Shown: positions 1 to 8,502, numbered from the stretch's first letter. The stretch is DNA of 64,000 bases from DATKUK01 sp035530655 (GCA_035530655.1 DATKUK010000074.1:1-64000); one strand, 5' to 3'. Numbers and translations are program-made. The notes: generated from the sequence alone by a model not told the origin.

Positions 1-309
1 AGGCAAACACCGCGATCACCCCCCACCGCGCAGACGATCCATCCATTGCCCCGTTTGATCGTCCACTCTCGTATCCCTGTCGCCAAACCCGCCACGTACT
101 ACTTATCGCGTGACGAGAGGTAGCGAAGGGCGTCCAGGAGTTGCTTATCACCGGGATCAAGCCACAGGGCTTGTCGATTTAGTCGGGAAAACGCTCAGCG
201 CGGCACGCAAAATAAGGACTTACGTTCAACGCTGTTGCCGCAAGTGCTTTGTTTTCGAATCACGCGTGATTAAATCGACACGCCCCTGCCCGGGACGCGC
301 CCTACGTGA
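1..309. other. No gene seen
   Basis: I see no supportable gene here. The only open frames are short, with no ribosome binding site or recognisable protein. It lies downstream of the minus-strand anchor relic that ends at 310. Confidence 0.5.
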
Positions 310-425
310 CTACTGACGGCGCCGCGTGCTCCTGTATCCGGTGAAACGACTGAGCAGCAGCATGCCGATCGCCAAGCCCAAGGGCGCCACCGGTCCGGTC
401 GTGCCGCCGCAGCCCGATTCAAAGA
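310..425 (-). pseudogene. Relic of a C-terminal cell-surface anchor (beta-helix protein tail)
   Basis: The minus-strand frame reads a Cys-Gly pair, then GPVAPLGLAIGMLLLSRF, then GYR and an Arg-rich end before the stop at 310. This is almost the same as the C-terminus of the complete beta-helix/TSP3 protein at 38606-40600 (GPVAPLGLAVGMLLLSRF, GYR, RRRR). The layout of small residues with Cys, one hydrophobic helix and a basic tail fits tripartite surface-sorting signals such as MYXO-CTERM or PEP-CTERM; that reading is inference. No beta-helix precedes it. Upstream the frame runs into a fragment of the dispersed repeat family (449-492), so the rest of the gene appears lost. Confidence 0.6.
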
Positions 426-448
426 GGTAAGCGCATATGCGCCACGGC

Positions 449-492
449 AGCCCCGAAACGACGGGGGCGGTCCAGGGCCGCATGTGAGAGCC
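449..492 (-). repeat. Partial copy of dispersed repeat family R1
   Basis: The stretch CCCGAAACGACGGGGGCGG matches the conserved distal half of the R1 copy at 4003-4160. It lies directly 5' of the anchor relic, in the same orientation as the full copies relative to their minus-strand neighbours. Confidence 0.5.
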
Positions 493-530
493 GGAGTGAG
501 TTGGTCGTTCGACCGTCGCACCGCATAGGC

Positions 531-556
531 AGGGCCGCCCGTCGTGGACGGCCCTG
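531..556 (-). terminator. Hairpin downstream of the beta-helix gene
   Basis: An imperfect inverted repeat (AGGGCCG... and ...GACGGCCCT, about 6-nt loop) begins about 27 bp after the stop of the minus-strand gene ending at 583. A closely similar hairpin follows the paralogue at 38606. There is no strong U-tract, so termination efficiency is uncertain. Confidence 0.5.
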
Positions 557-582
557 TCAGAATCAACGTTCACGCTACAGCG

Positions 583-3500
583 TCATGGACACAGCGCCGG
601 CTTGGACGGCGCCCGGAGCCCGATGTGATCCTTGACGACCAAGTAGTCCAAAGTCGTCACGCGCCCACCGCCGTCGAGGTCCTCACGCAAGTCCCCACGC
701 CGACCTATAGCGCCCCTGACGCAAACGTGGTCCAGCGTGGTCACGCGCCCGCCGCCCTCGCAGTCGCCTACCAGCGTGCAGACCTCAAACTGGAACGGCT
801 TGACCATCGTCCAATCCGGCGCCGAGTTGATCTGATACCAGGTCAGATCGGGCAACACGTCGTGGACATTCGGATCGTTCGGGTCCGTCTCCCTGGCCTC
901 CAGCGTGCAGCCGTTCGGATCGTCCGGGTCGATCGAGTAGACGAATCGGTCGCTGACGTCCGCGCAGCCGTTGGTCATGTCTTTGACGACCAGCGGATTG
1001 ACCGACGCCGGGAGCGTGATCGCCCTGTCGAACACGCACAGGATCAGGTTGTTCTGCGCCTTCGGCAGCGAACCGTCGGCCGGCGGCTCGGTGGTCATCA
1101 GTTGGGCCGGCACAAACTCGTCGGCGCCCATGTCCACCGTGTAGTCGAGGATCCGGTCGTCGCCATCGATGTCGCCCCAGCCGTAGTTGCCGATCGGCGC
1201 GTTCGGCTCCGACGAAGCCGCCAAAGGATCATCGAAACTCACCTGTCCGCTGTTGGGATCCACCCCCGTCACCGTCCGCAGCACGCCGTCACCGTCGTAC
1301 TCGATCTCGTCATCGATCGCGTAGCGGCTGGGGTCCACCACGATGACCGACGTCTGCGTGCCGGCACCGGTCGTCGTGTCGGCAAAGACCACGGCCGCCG
1401 CGTTATCCCCGGCGTTGATGCACGGCGAGCCGAACGTGAGGTGGTAGTCGCCGCTGCCGGCATCGGCGAACAGCGGGTCGTCATTGATGTTCCCTGTGCC
1501 CGCATAGGCGCCCTGTACGTCGCTGTAGGTGACAACGGGGCTGCTGGTCCCATCGTTGTAGATCTCATTCGGCGTATCGTTCCAGAAGACGCAGTTGGTC
1601 ACCGTCGGGCTGCAGTTGTTCTCGCTGTACATCCCGCCGCCGTCGGAGCTAGCCGTGTTCCCGCTGAACGTGCAGTGGGTCACCGTGGGGTTGCTGGTGT
1701 CCTGATTGTACATCCCGCCGCCGAAGCCGGCCGTGTTCCCGCTGAACGTGCAGTGGCTCACCATGGGGTTACTGTAGTACACGTTGAACATCCCGCCGCC
1801 CCTCCCGGCCGCCGTGTTGGCGCTGAACGTGCAGTGGGTCACCGTGGGGCTGCTGTACGCGTTGTACATCCCGCCGCCGTAGTCATAGGCCCTGTTCCCG
1901 CTGAACGTGCACTGGGTCACCGTAGGGCTGCTTTCAAGGTTCCACATCCCGCCGCCGTAGTTCGCCGTGTTGGCGCTGAACGTGCAGTGGGTCACCGTGG
2001 GGCTGCTGTACGCGTTGTACATCCCGCCGCCGTAGTCATAGGCCCTGTTCCCGCTGAACGTGCACTGGGTTACCGTGGGGCTGCTTTCAAGGTTCCACAT
2101 CCCGCCGCCGCCTCCCCAGGCGTCGTTCGCGCTGAACGTGCAGTGGGTCACCGTCGGGCTGCTGTTGTCGTTGCACATCCCGCCGCCGTCGCCGGCCGTG
2201 TTGCCGCTGAACGTGCAGTCGGTCACCGTGGGGCTGCTGCCGTACCAGTTGGCCATCCCGCCGCCGCGGGGCGCCGTGTTGCCGCTGAACGTGCAGTGGG
2301 TCACCGTGGGGCTGCTGTACGCGTTGTACATCCCGCCGCCGTAGTAGCCCGCCGAGTTGCCGCTGAACGTGCACTGGGTTACCGTGGGGCTGCTTTCAAG
2401 GTTCCACATCCCGCCGCCGTAGTCCGCCGAGTTGCCGCTGAATGTGCAGTCGGTCACCGTTGGGCTACTTTGCCAGTTGTGCATCCCGCCGCCGTAGAGG
2501 TACTCAAAGTGAAGGGTACCGGTCCCCCCGGTGATGGTGAAGCCCTCCAGCACCGTATCCGCCCCCTCGCCGCCGGCGCAGGTAACCACGCTGGCGCTCA
2601 GCCCCGTCGCGTCGATGGTGGTCACGTCGGCCCCATCACTGCTGCGCACGGTGATGGCCTTGCCCCCAAAGTCGATCGCCTCGTGGTAGGTGCCGGGCGC
2701 CACAATGATTTCATCGGTCGGGCAGGCATGGTCGATGGCCTCCTGGATCGAGCCGTAGTCGCCCGGTACGTAAATCGTCGCACCGCCGGGACTCGAGTCG
2801 TCCTGGCGCTCGTAGGCCCCCATGTCGACGATGGGCGGCGTCCCTGCTCCCGAATCGGTTACACCCAGGTCGTCCACAAAGCGCGGATTGCCGTCCAGGT
2901 CCGCCGTCACGCCGGCCAACCCGGGCGCCGCGTTGTTACCCGCGTCCACGCACGGAGAGGAGCAGGCCAGCCGCAGGTTGCCGCCGCCTGCGAAGAGGGG
3001 GGCGGCATTGATGTTCCCTGTTCCCGGATAGCCGCCCTGCACATCGCTGTAGGTTACCGTGGGCGCGCTTGGGTAATTGGGGTCATCATAGTTGTAGATC
3101 TCCTCCGGCGTGTCGTTCCAGAGGATACAGTTGCTTACCGTAGGGCTGCTGTCCTGGCGGTTATACATCCCGCCGCCGACGTCGGCCGTGTTCCCGCTGA
3201 ACGTACACTGCGTCACCGTGGGGCTGCTGTCGAACTCGTTGTACATCCCGCCGCCGACGTCGGCCGTGTTCCCGCTGAACGTGCAGTGGGTCACCGTCGG
3301 GCTGCTCTCCCAGTTGTACATCCCGCCGCCGTTGCCGGCCGTGTTCCCGCTGAAGGTGCACAGGGTCACCGTGGGGTTGCTGTTGTTCCAATTGCACATC
3401 CCGCCGCCGAAAGAGGTGGCCGTGTTCCCGCTGAACGTGCAGTGGGTCACCGTGGGGTTGCTGGTGTCCTGATTGTACATCCCGCCGCCGAAGCCGGCCG

Positions 3501-4020
3501 TGTTCCCGCTGAAGGTGCACAGGGTCACTGTCGGGCTGCTGTCCCAGTTGTACATCCCGCCGCCCGCCGTATTATTGCGGAACGTGCAGTCGGTCACCGT
3601 CGGGCTGCTGTCATAATTGTTGTACATCCCGCCGCCAACATCGGCGCTGCCGTTGGTGATCGTGAGCCCTTCCACCACCGCCGCGGCGGTCTCCCCGCTG
3701 TGGAAGTAGAACCCGCGCCCCAGGCCCTGGCAGTCGATGACGCAACCGGCCGCCCCATTGGCCGACCGAACCGTGATCAGCCGACCGCCGAAGTCGAGGT
3801 CGCGGTTGCCCACGCCGGTGTACTCACCGTCCAGCACCAGCACCGTGTCGCCGTTGACCGCGGCGTTGATACCCTCGCCGATGGCATCGAACGGATGGTC
3901 GGCCGAGCCGTCCTCATTGGGGTCGCTGACCGTCGGATCGCCGGCGCCCGGATCGCCCGGGGCGTCGTCGTCCACATACCAGGTGGTCTGGGCATATCCG
4001 TCGCCCGCAGACGGCCGCAA
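583..4020 (-). CDS. Right-handed beta-helix repeat protein with C-terminal dockerin-like repeats; signal peptide missing
   Basis: The protein is about 1145 residues. Mature-type sequence begins at once (YAQTTWYVDD at residues 9-18) and is followed by two parallel beta-helix domains, about 30-390 and 410-930. Each is built of repeats of the form SSPTVTHCTFSGNTA-GGGMYN. The last ~60 residues hold two dockerin-like EF-hand units (GGGRVTTLDY.VVK..IG). In other dockerin proteins such units bind cohesins or mediate assembly; the role here is inferred. The only in-frame start is a TTG at 4020. The paralogue at 38606-40600 has a normal signal peptide ending just before the shared AQTTWYVDD. Here those codons are replaced by R1 repeat DNA starting at about 4003. 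The gene may therefore be secretion-defective. Likely a surface or extracellular protein by descent. Confidence 0.85.
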   Translation of the reverse strand: MRPSAGDGYAQTTWYVDDDAPGDPGAGDPTVSDPNEDGSADHPFDAIGEGINAAVNGDTVLVLDGEYTGVGNRDLDFGGRLITVRSANGAAGCVIDCQGLGRGFYFHSGETAAAVVEGLTITNGSADVGGGMYNNYDSSPTVTDCTFRNNTAGGGMYNWDSSPTVTLCTFSGNTAGFGGGMYNQDTSNPTVTHCTFSGNTATSFGGGMCNWNNSNPTVTLCTFSGNTAGNGGGMYNWESSPTVTHCTFSGNTADVGGGMYNEFDSSPTVTQCTFSGNTADVGGGMYNRQDSSPTVSNCILWNDTPEEIYNYDDPNYPSAPTVTYSDVQGGYPGTGNINAAPLFAGGGNLRLACSSPCVDAGNNAAPGLAGVTADLDGNPRFVDDLGVTDSGAGTPPIVDMGAYERQDDSSPGGATIYVPGDYGSIQEAIDHACPTDEIIVAPGTYHEAIDFGGKAITVRSSDGADVTTIDATGLSASVVTCAGGEGADTVLEGFTITGGTGTLHFEYLYGGGMHNWQSSPTVTDCTFSGNSADYGGGMWNLESSPTVTQCTFSGNSAGYYGGGMYNAYSSPTVTHCTFSGNTAPRGGGMANWYGSSPTVTDCTFSGNTAGDGGGMCNDNSSPTVTHCTFSANDAWGGGGGMWNLESSPTVTQCTFSGNRAYDYGGGMYNAYSSPTVTHCTFSANTANYGGGMWNLESSPTVTQCTFSGNRAYDYGGGMYNAYSSPTVTHCTFSANTAAGRGGGMFNVYYSNPMVSHCTFSGNTAGFGGGMYNQDTSNPTVTHCTFSGNTASSDGGGMYSENNCSPTVTNCVFWNDTPNEIYNDGTSSPVVTYSDVQGAYAGTGNINDDPLFADAGSGDYHLTFGSPCINAGDNAAAVVFADTTTGAGTQTSVIVVDPSRYAIDDEIEYDGDGVLRTVTGVDPNSGQVSFDDPLAASSEPNAPIGNYGWGDIDGDDRILDYTVDMGADEFVPAQLMTTEPPADGSLPKAQNNLILCVFDRAITLPASVNPLVVKDMTNGCADVSDRFVYSIDPDDPNGCTLEARETDPNDPNVHDVLPDLTWYQINSAPDWTMVKPFQFEVCTLVGDCEGGGRVTTLDHVCVRGAIGRRGDLREDLDGGGRVTTLDYLVVKDHIGLRAPSKPALCP
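1610..2490 (-). repeat. In-frame tandem repeats of the second beta-helix domain
   Basis: Units of about 60-70 nt recur, each with CCGCTGAACGTGCA and CATCCCGCCGCC on the plus strand. They encode the CTFSGN/GGGMYN turns. Two adjacent double units (about 1830-1960 and 1975-2105) are nearly identical, which points to recent internal duplication. Confidence 0.85.
3120..3650 (-). repeat. In-frame tandem repeats of the first beta-helix domain
   Basis: Same ~60-70-nt coding unit as in 1610-2490. A 95-nt block at 3419-3513 is identical by eye to 1652-1746 in the other domain, suggesting exchange between the two arrays. Confidence 0.85.
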
Positions 4021-4160
4021 TTGGCCGCTGACATGGCCTGTCGGCGTGATCCGACCTTCAGAGAGGCGGGGACGCCGTTGCCCTGGAGTCCCGAAACGAC
4101 GGGGGCGGTGCTAGGGTCCCACACATCGATCAACCCGAAATCTGACTTCCGATATGTCCT
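4003..4160 (-). repeat. Dispersed repeat family R1, copy 2
   Basis: Starts at GCCCGCAGACGG, continues with CAATTGGCCGCTGA, has a diverged middle, then GGAGTCCCG, GGGGGCGG and AGGGTCCCACA, ending near TTCCGATA. The two ends match copies at 13832-13985 and 40875-41033. This copy abuts and replaces the signal-peptide codons of the beta-helix gene. It contains short inverted repeats but no transposase. Nature unknown: a MITE-like element or a structured RNA are both possible. Confidence 0.75.
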
Positions 4161-4391
4161 GCCTGGAATCCCCAGACGCCGGGGGCGTGTCGAGGGTGCC
4201 ACGTGCCAGTCGAGGCGAATAAGCAGCAGCGTCGCTGCGCAGAGAAAGGGCCGCGATCAATGCACGGCTCTGTGACGGACGCGTTCCGCCCTCGTTGTGA
4301 ACGCCGGTCGAAAAACGTAGCATGGACAACCGCCCGCAAAGGTCGTGGGCAGGAGCTTATCTGGGAAATGTGGGGTAAGAGCTTTGAGCGT

Positions 4392-5009
4392 ATGTGCTTG
4401 ACGGCGGTCACAATGGACGGCCAATGGCGGCCGGGTATCGGCGACCCGTCATTGATGGGCTGGGTGACGGTTGCGGCCTATCTTGGCGTGGCCCTGCTTT
4501 GCTGGCGCAGTGCACGATCGGCGTGCGGCCCTGTCGAGCAGGCTGCTGCACACCGCGGCCGACCTTTGTGGTGGATGTTGGCGGGTCTGTTCGTCTTCCT
4601 CGCTATCAATAAGCAGCTCGATCTGCAGTCGTTGGTCACCGTCGTCGGCAAGAGGCTGGCCGAAAGCCAGGGCTGGTATGACGATAGACGGATTGTGCAG
4701 TTCTGGTTCATTTGCGCGATCGGTGGCCTCTGTGCGGTTCTTTTGTGCGGACTGGCGTGGCTGACGCGGGGTACGTGGCGCGAGAACTGGTTGGCGCTGG
4801 CCGGGACCGGCGCGTTGATCTGCTTCATCGTGGTCCGCGGCGCGTCATTCCACAAGGTGGACATCATGCTGGGCTGGCGGGTTTGGGGCGCAAAGCTGAA
4901 CTGGGTACTGGAGTTGGGCGGGATTGCCTGTGTGGGGATGGGTGCCGTCCTGAACATCGCGCGTGGCCGACGCATGCGGCGCGTGGCCGGAGACGGTAGA
5001 AGCTCGTAG
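4392..5009 (+). CDS. Small multi-spanning membrane protein of unknown function
   Basis: About 205 residues with four predicted hydrophobic spans: near LMGWVTVAAYLGVALL, LWWMLAGLFVFLAI, the IVQFWFICAIGG region, and two closely spaced helices toward the end. The open frame extends upstream to 4203, but that part is polar and overlaps repeat debris. The start at 4392 has GGGTAAGAG upstream; ATG 4413 is the alternative. I recognise no family. A role as a small inner-membrane protein is all the sequence supports. Confidence 0.6.
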   Translation: MCLTAVTMDGQWRPGIGDPSLMGWVTVAAYLGVALLCWRSARSACGPVEQAAAHRGRPLWWMLAGLFVFLAINKQLDLQSLVTVVGKRLAESQGWYDDRRIVQFWFICAIGGLCAVLLCGLAWLTRGTWRENWLALAGTGALICFIVVRGASFHKVDIMLGWRVWGAKLNWVLELGGIACVGMGAVLNIARGRRMRRVAGDGRSS

Positions 5010-5223
5010 TCTTGTGTCTGAATACGGTTGTGGAGCTTGCTGGACATGCCGCGAGCTACAGCTTGTGGGTTCAATGGGTTGAGGCCCAAGCGCCCACTAC
5101 CTGGACGGCCTTGCTCAACGACGGAACCGCGACCCGCGTCGCCCGTGCCACGCCACTTCTTAACCGCGACACACTCGGCGATCACCTTCTCGGTGATTCG
5201 ACGCGCGTCGCAGCGCACGAGCA

Positions 5224-5244
5224 GTGAGGAAGAAGCCTCCTCAC
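5224..5244. other. Small inverted repeat
   Basis: GTGAGGA and TCCTCAC form a perfect 7-bp stem with a 7-nt loop, just 5' of the RHS fragment. There is no U-tract; function unknown. Confidence 0.3.
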
Positions 5245-5248
5245 ACGA

Positions 5249-5893
5249 GTGGGATACTCCGCGGAGCTGGGCCGGCGCATCCGCTTCGAGGACGTGGCCG
5301 GCCAGACCACCACGCGCTACTACTACGACGGCCAGAACGCCGTCGAGGAGCGCGACGGCCAAGACGCCGTCGTCCGCTACCACGTCCACGGCAGCCAGTA
5401 CATCGACGAGCGCGTGGCCACCTATCCCGCCCAGGGCGATGCGGTCTACTACCTCGAGAGGCTCAACCACTCGGTGATCGCCACCGGCGACCCGGACGGC
5501 AGCAGCATCCTGCGGCTGGACTACTCAGCCTTCGGGCAGTTCACCGGCGGGGGCAGCGCCTCGGGCAGCTATTACCACGACTACGACGGCGACCTCGACG
5601 TCGACATGGTCGACTTCATCAACTTCCAGACCTGCTTCGGCTCGGCCACCCAGGCCTGCAAGGACGTCCACGACTCCGACTCCGACAACGACATCGACCT
5701 GGACGACTTCGAGGACCTGCTGTTCTGCTTCGGCGGGCCGTTCGTCACCCCCGACCCCAACTGCGGCACGATCGATCCCAACTCCGGCGGCGCCAGCACC
5801 GGCACCTTCGCTTCGCTACGGTTGAGGGTGGCACCCGACGGGCCAGGACTCTGTTCGCTGTCGACATGCCTGCGCCCGCCACGGCGGGCTTAG
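5249..5893 (+). pseudogene. C-terminal fragment of an RHS/YD-repeat protein with dockerin-like tail
   Basis: The frame enters abruptly in YD-repeat-like sequence (TTTRYYYDGQNAVEER, YHVHGSQYIDERV, YLERLNHSVIAT, LDYSAFGQF), which is typical of the C-terminal part of RHS proteins. It is followed by two Asp-rich EF-hand-like units (DYDGDLDVDMVDFINF and DSDSDNDIDLDDFEDL) that resemble planctomycete dockerin-type domains. The large N-terminal RHS shell, signal peptide and start are absent, and the 240 bp upstream do not restore them. The 3' end runs into palindromic repeats, so the last ~25 residues are probably not original. Best read as a relic. Confidence 0.65.
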
Positions 5894-6197
5894 ACATGGC
5901 ACCCGGGTTCTGACGTCGATGGAGCCTACCGGATAGTGAAGCTCACATGCCCGCGTCCATCGGCTCGGACAAGTCGAGCCGATGACCTTGGGCACTCCAC
6001 CCGACATAGCGTAGCAGATTAACATGCCCACGCAACGGTTCGGCTGAGCAGTTCGACCCTGAGTCTGTCGAAGGGCTCACCGTTAAGAGTGGCGTGGGCA
6101 TGCCACCCGCGAACCAGAGGCGGTCGACCATGGCGCCGAACACAAAACGCGATTCGCTATCTCGACATGCCTGCGCTACGCTTAGACATGCCACCGG
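5859..6197. repeat. Cluster of palindromic REP-like repeats
   Basis: Three related short units: TCGACATGCCTGCGC...CTTAGACATGGCACC near 5859-5903; CATGCCCACGC at about 6024 facing GCGTGGGCATG at about 6091, an 11-bp inverted repeat; and TCGACATGCCTGCGC...TTAGACATGCCACC near 6161-6194. The middle unit shares CATGCCCACGCAACGGTTCGGCT and CTGTCGAAGGGCTCACCG with 46186-46260. The pattern is REP/BIME-like. It fills the 317-bp gap between the RHS relic and the next gene; I see no gene in it. Confidence 0.65.
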
Positions 6198-6210
6198 TCA
6201 TCCCACCCGC

Positions 6211-8502
6211 CTACTCCGTCTTGGTTGGCCTGGTTTGGCTGGCCAGCACGGCGTCGATGATCTGGTTGCGCCATTGGTCGAGCTTCTCGCGACGCTGGAC
6301 CTCGGCGTAGAAATCGTACACCGTGTCGCGCCCGCCGCCCGTTCGCTGGGCGATGGCTTCGGCGAAGATATCGTCCAACATCTTCTTGGCTTCCGGATCC
6401 TTGGCCAACACCTGCTGCTTGTATGCGGCGATCCATCGGCGGTCGTCGAAGCCCTCGCGGACGCCGGCCATGAACGGCCCGAACACCGTGCCGAACGGCG
6501 TGTACCACCCGTAGCCCCACTGCCCGCCGCCGCCACTGGTATCGAAACGCTCAAGTGTGTTGTACGCCCAGATCAGCGAGCCGACACTGTCGAACGCCCC
6601 GAAGTAAAACCCGAAGGCAAACCGCGAACGATGGGCCTCGGTCTGATCGTTACACCCGCTGTACTGCCAGAACTGCACGCCAGCGGCCCGCACCTTGTCG
6701 CCCAGCTTGAGGTCTTCGTGAATGGCGTTGGTGCAGAACACGTCCACGTCGTCCATGAACACCATGCTCGGCTCGGCGTGGTGCATGTCGCCGCCGACCA
6801 GCACGTTGTCATAGCCCTTGGCGCCTTCGCGGATCAGTGCGGAGGCGTCCTTGAAGTGGTCCTTGATCCACGGGCCGGTGCCCTTGACCTTGGCAAACGG
6901 ATTGTCCCAGGCGCTGCTCTGCACCCACTTGGCCGGCTCGTCGAACGGGTGCATGATCAGCAGCGGCCAATCCTTTTGCTTGCCGTGCTGGGCGGTTTGC
7001 CGCACGAAGTTGACGTATCGCGGGCGGACGCGTGGCAACACCTTCTCGGGTTTCTCGTTGAGCTTGGCGATGTACTCGCGACGAAGGTCGCCACGTTCCT
7101 GGGGAGTGGCCCCCTCATGCCGGTACAGGTCTCGCTCGAGGTTGAGCGTGTCGGGGAAGCCATAGGGGTCGCCGCCGAAGAACCAGAACATGTGCGTCAT
7201 GCCGCACTTGCGGGCGTAGGCCATCCAGTCATCGAGGTAGGTAAAGTCGAGTTCGACCTTCTCGCCGCTGATCTTCATCTGCGGCTGGGCGCCGCCGAAC
7301 CAGATGTGCATGCCCGTGTGGTTGTTCTCGGCGAGGGTCGCCAGGTCCTGCTGCGGCACCAACCCGCCGATGCACGTACCCAGCGACAGACCCGCTTCCT
7401 GCATGGTCGGCAGCATGACGGGCAGCACCTCGACCTCGACGGGCAACTGCCCGCTCACGCCGTCGCCGCTGACGCTCACGGTGCCGGTGTAGGTTCCTGG
7501 CTTGCTGGCTTGGCCGAGGGTGTGCATCGTAATCCAGAACCAGTACGACCGACCCTTGGCTATGTCGACCGGATATGCTGGCCACAGGCGCTGGGGGAAC
7601 AGTCGGTATTTGCCGCCATCTCTGCCTGCGGTAACGACGGCGTACTCAGCCGTTCGCAGGTCCAACTCGGCCGCCAGCTCGCCGGCAGGGCCCGCAAGCT
7701 TGCCGACCTTGAACGTGACGTTCTTAAGGTCGCGGCCGTTGGCGTAGACGCCGAAGGTGGCCGTCTCGTACTCGTTGCGGGCTATGCGAAGCTTGAGGGG
7801 CGCAGCAGCCTCGCTCTTCTGCGGGGCCGAACCGGGGTAAACGGCCGACAGGAAGGTTCGGGCATACGGGATGACCGCCTGTTCTTTCATGCCCTCGGGG
7901 ATGACGGGCTCCTGCCGGCGGCCAGGACTGGCGGTCTTGCGCTTGTCGGCCTGGACGCGCGCGATCCACTCGCGCGTCTCACGGAAGTAGGTCTCGGCCG
8001 CCCCGGGTTTGGCCAAGCCAACAACCACTGACTCGACGGGCAGGTCGGCGTTGCTTTCGATGGCGAACTCGGTGACGCCGTCGGACGGGTGCTTGCGGCA
8101 GACCAGATCCCACGAGACCGGCACGTCGGCGGTCTTCCACTTCCCGTCGGCCAATCCACCGAATCGATGGACTTCACTCAGCCCGTAATACGACGCAACG
8201 CCCGCATGCGAGTGCAGCACCACAGGCTCGCTTGCGGTGTCTTTGTATGTGATACGCAGGCTGTAGACAGTACCCTCCGCGGGCCGAAAGCTGTCGCCCC
8301 ACCAGACGCGCACGGTCCATAGGGCTTGCCGGCCAGCCAATGCCGGGCGGTACTTGTGCCCGTCCTCGGCGGCGACTGGCCCCCACTGCTGGGCAGAGAG
8401 GCCTTCCATCGCGGTCAGGTTCCAGGTCGGCAGTTCCGCGGCGAAGACAGCCGAAGAAAACAGTACCACGAACACGAGTGGCGCTATCCTGCTAAGACGC
8501 AT
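6211..8502 (-). CDS. Secreted glycoside-hydrolase-like protein (GH123/DUF4091 type)
   Basis: 763 residues with a clear signal peptide (RLSRIAPLVFVVLFSSAVFA). The middle and C-terminal parts have the organisation of GH123/DUF4091-type proteins: a beta-sandwich region, then a (beta/alpha)8-type barrel beginning near AGLSLGTCIGG (about residue 380), with HIWFGG, FWFFGGDPYGFP and LLIMHPFDEPAKW in barrel strands. DEP is a plausible catalytic-region motif. Substrate is not predictable; GH123 enzymes act on N-acetylgalactosamine-containing glycans, but the assignment here is to the superfamily only. The start is an ATG at 8502 with AAAGGGG upstream. It is divergent from the Gfo/Idh gene. Confidence 0.75.
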   Translation of the reverse strand: MRLSRIAPLVFVVLFSSAVFAAELPTWNLTAMEGLSAQQWGPVAAEDGHKYRPALAGRQALWTVRVWWGDSFRPAEGTVYSLRITYKDTASEPVVLHSHAGVASYYGLSEVHRFGGLADGKWKTADVPVSWDLVCRKHPSDGVTEFAIESNADLPVESVVVGLAKPGAAETYFRETREWIARVQADKRKTASPGRRQEPVIPEGMKEQAVIPYARTFLSAVYPGSAPQKSEAAAPLKLRIARNEYETATFGVYANGRDLKNVTFKVGKLAGPAGELAAELDLRTAEYAVVTAGRDGGKYRLFPQRLWPAYPVDIAKGRSYWFWITMHTLGQASKPGTYTGTVSVSGDGVSGQLPVEVEVLPVMLPTMQEAGLSLGTCIGGLVPQQDLATLAENNHTGMHIWFGGAQPQMKISGEKVELDFTYLDDWMAYARKCGMTHMFWFFGGDPYGFPDTLNLERDLYRHEGATPQERGDLRREYIAKLNEKPEKVLPRVRPRYVNFVRQTAQHGKQKDWPLLIMHPFDEPAKWVQSSAWDNPFAKVKGTGPWIKDHFKDASALIREGAKGYDNVLVGGDMHHAEPSMVFMDDVDVFCTNAIHEDLKLGDKVRAAGVQFWQYSGCNDQTEAHRSRFAFGFYFGAFDSVGSLIWAYNTLERFDTSGGGGQWGYGWYTPFGTVFGPFMAGVREGFDDRRWIAAYKQQVLAKDPEAKKMLDDIFAEAIAQRTGGGRDTVYDFYAEVQRREKLDQWRNQIIDAVLASQTRPTKTE

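Noticed and set aside
1610..3650. Regular ~60-70-nt repeats resembling a CRISPR array
   Set aside because: Repeats and spacers are in one open frame and encode beta-helix turns; no cas gene nearby.
544..4275. 1243-residue plus-strand open frame
   Set aside because: Antisense shadow of the beta-helix gene: its repetitive HPAAV/AERAVGH pattern is the complement of the CTFSGN repeat codons.
5203..5217. Match CGCGTCGCAGCGCA shared with 38529-38543
   Set aside because: Short, GC-rich and partly palindromic; could be chance in this composition.
6094..8031. 645-residue plus-strand open frame
   Set aside because: Antisense to the GH123-like gene, which has signal peptide, start and motifs.
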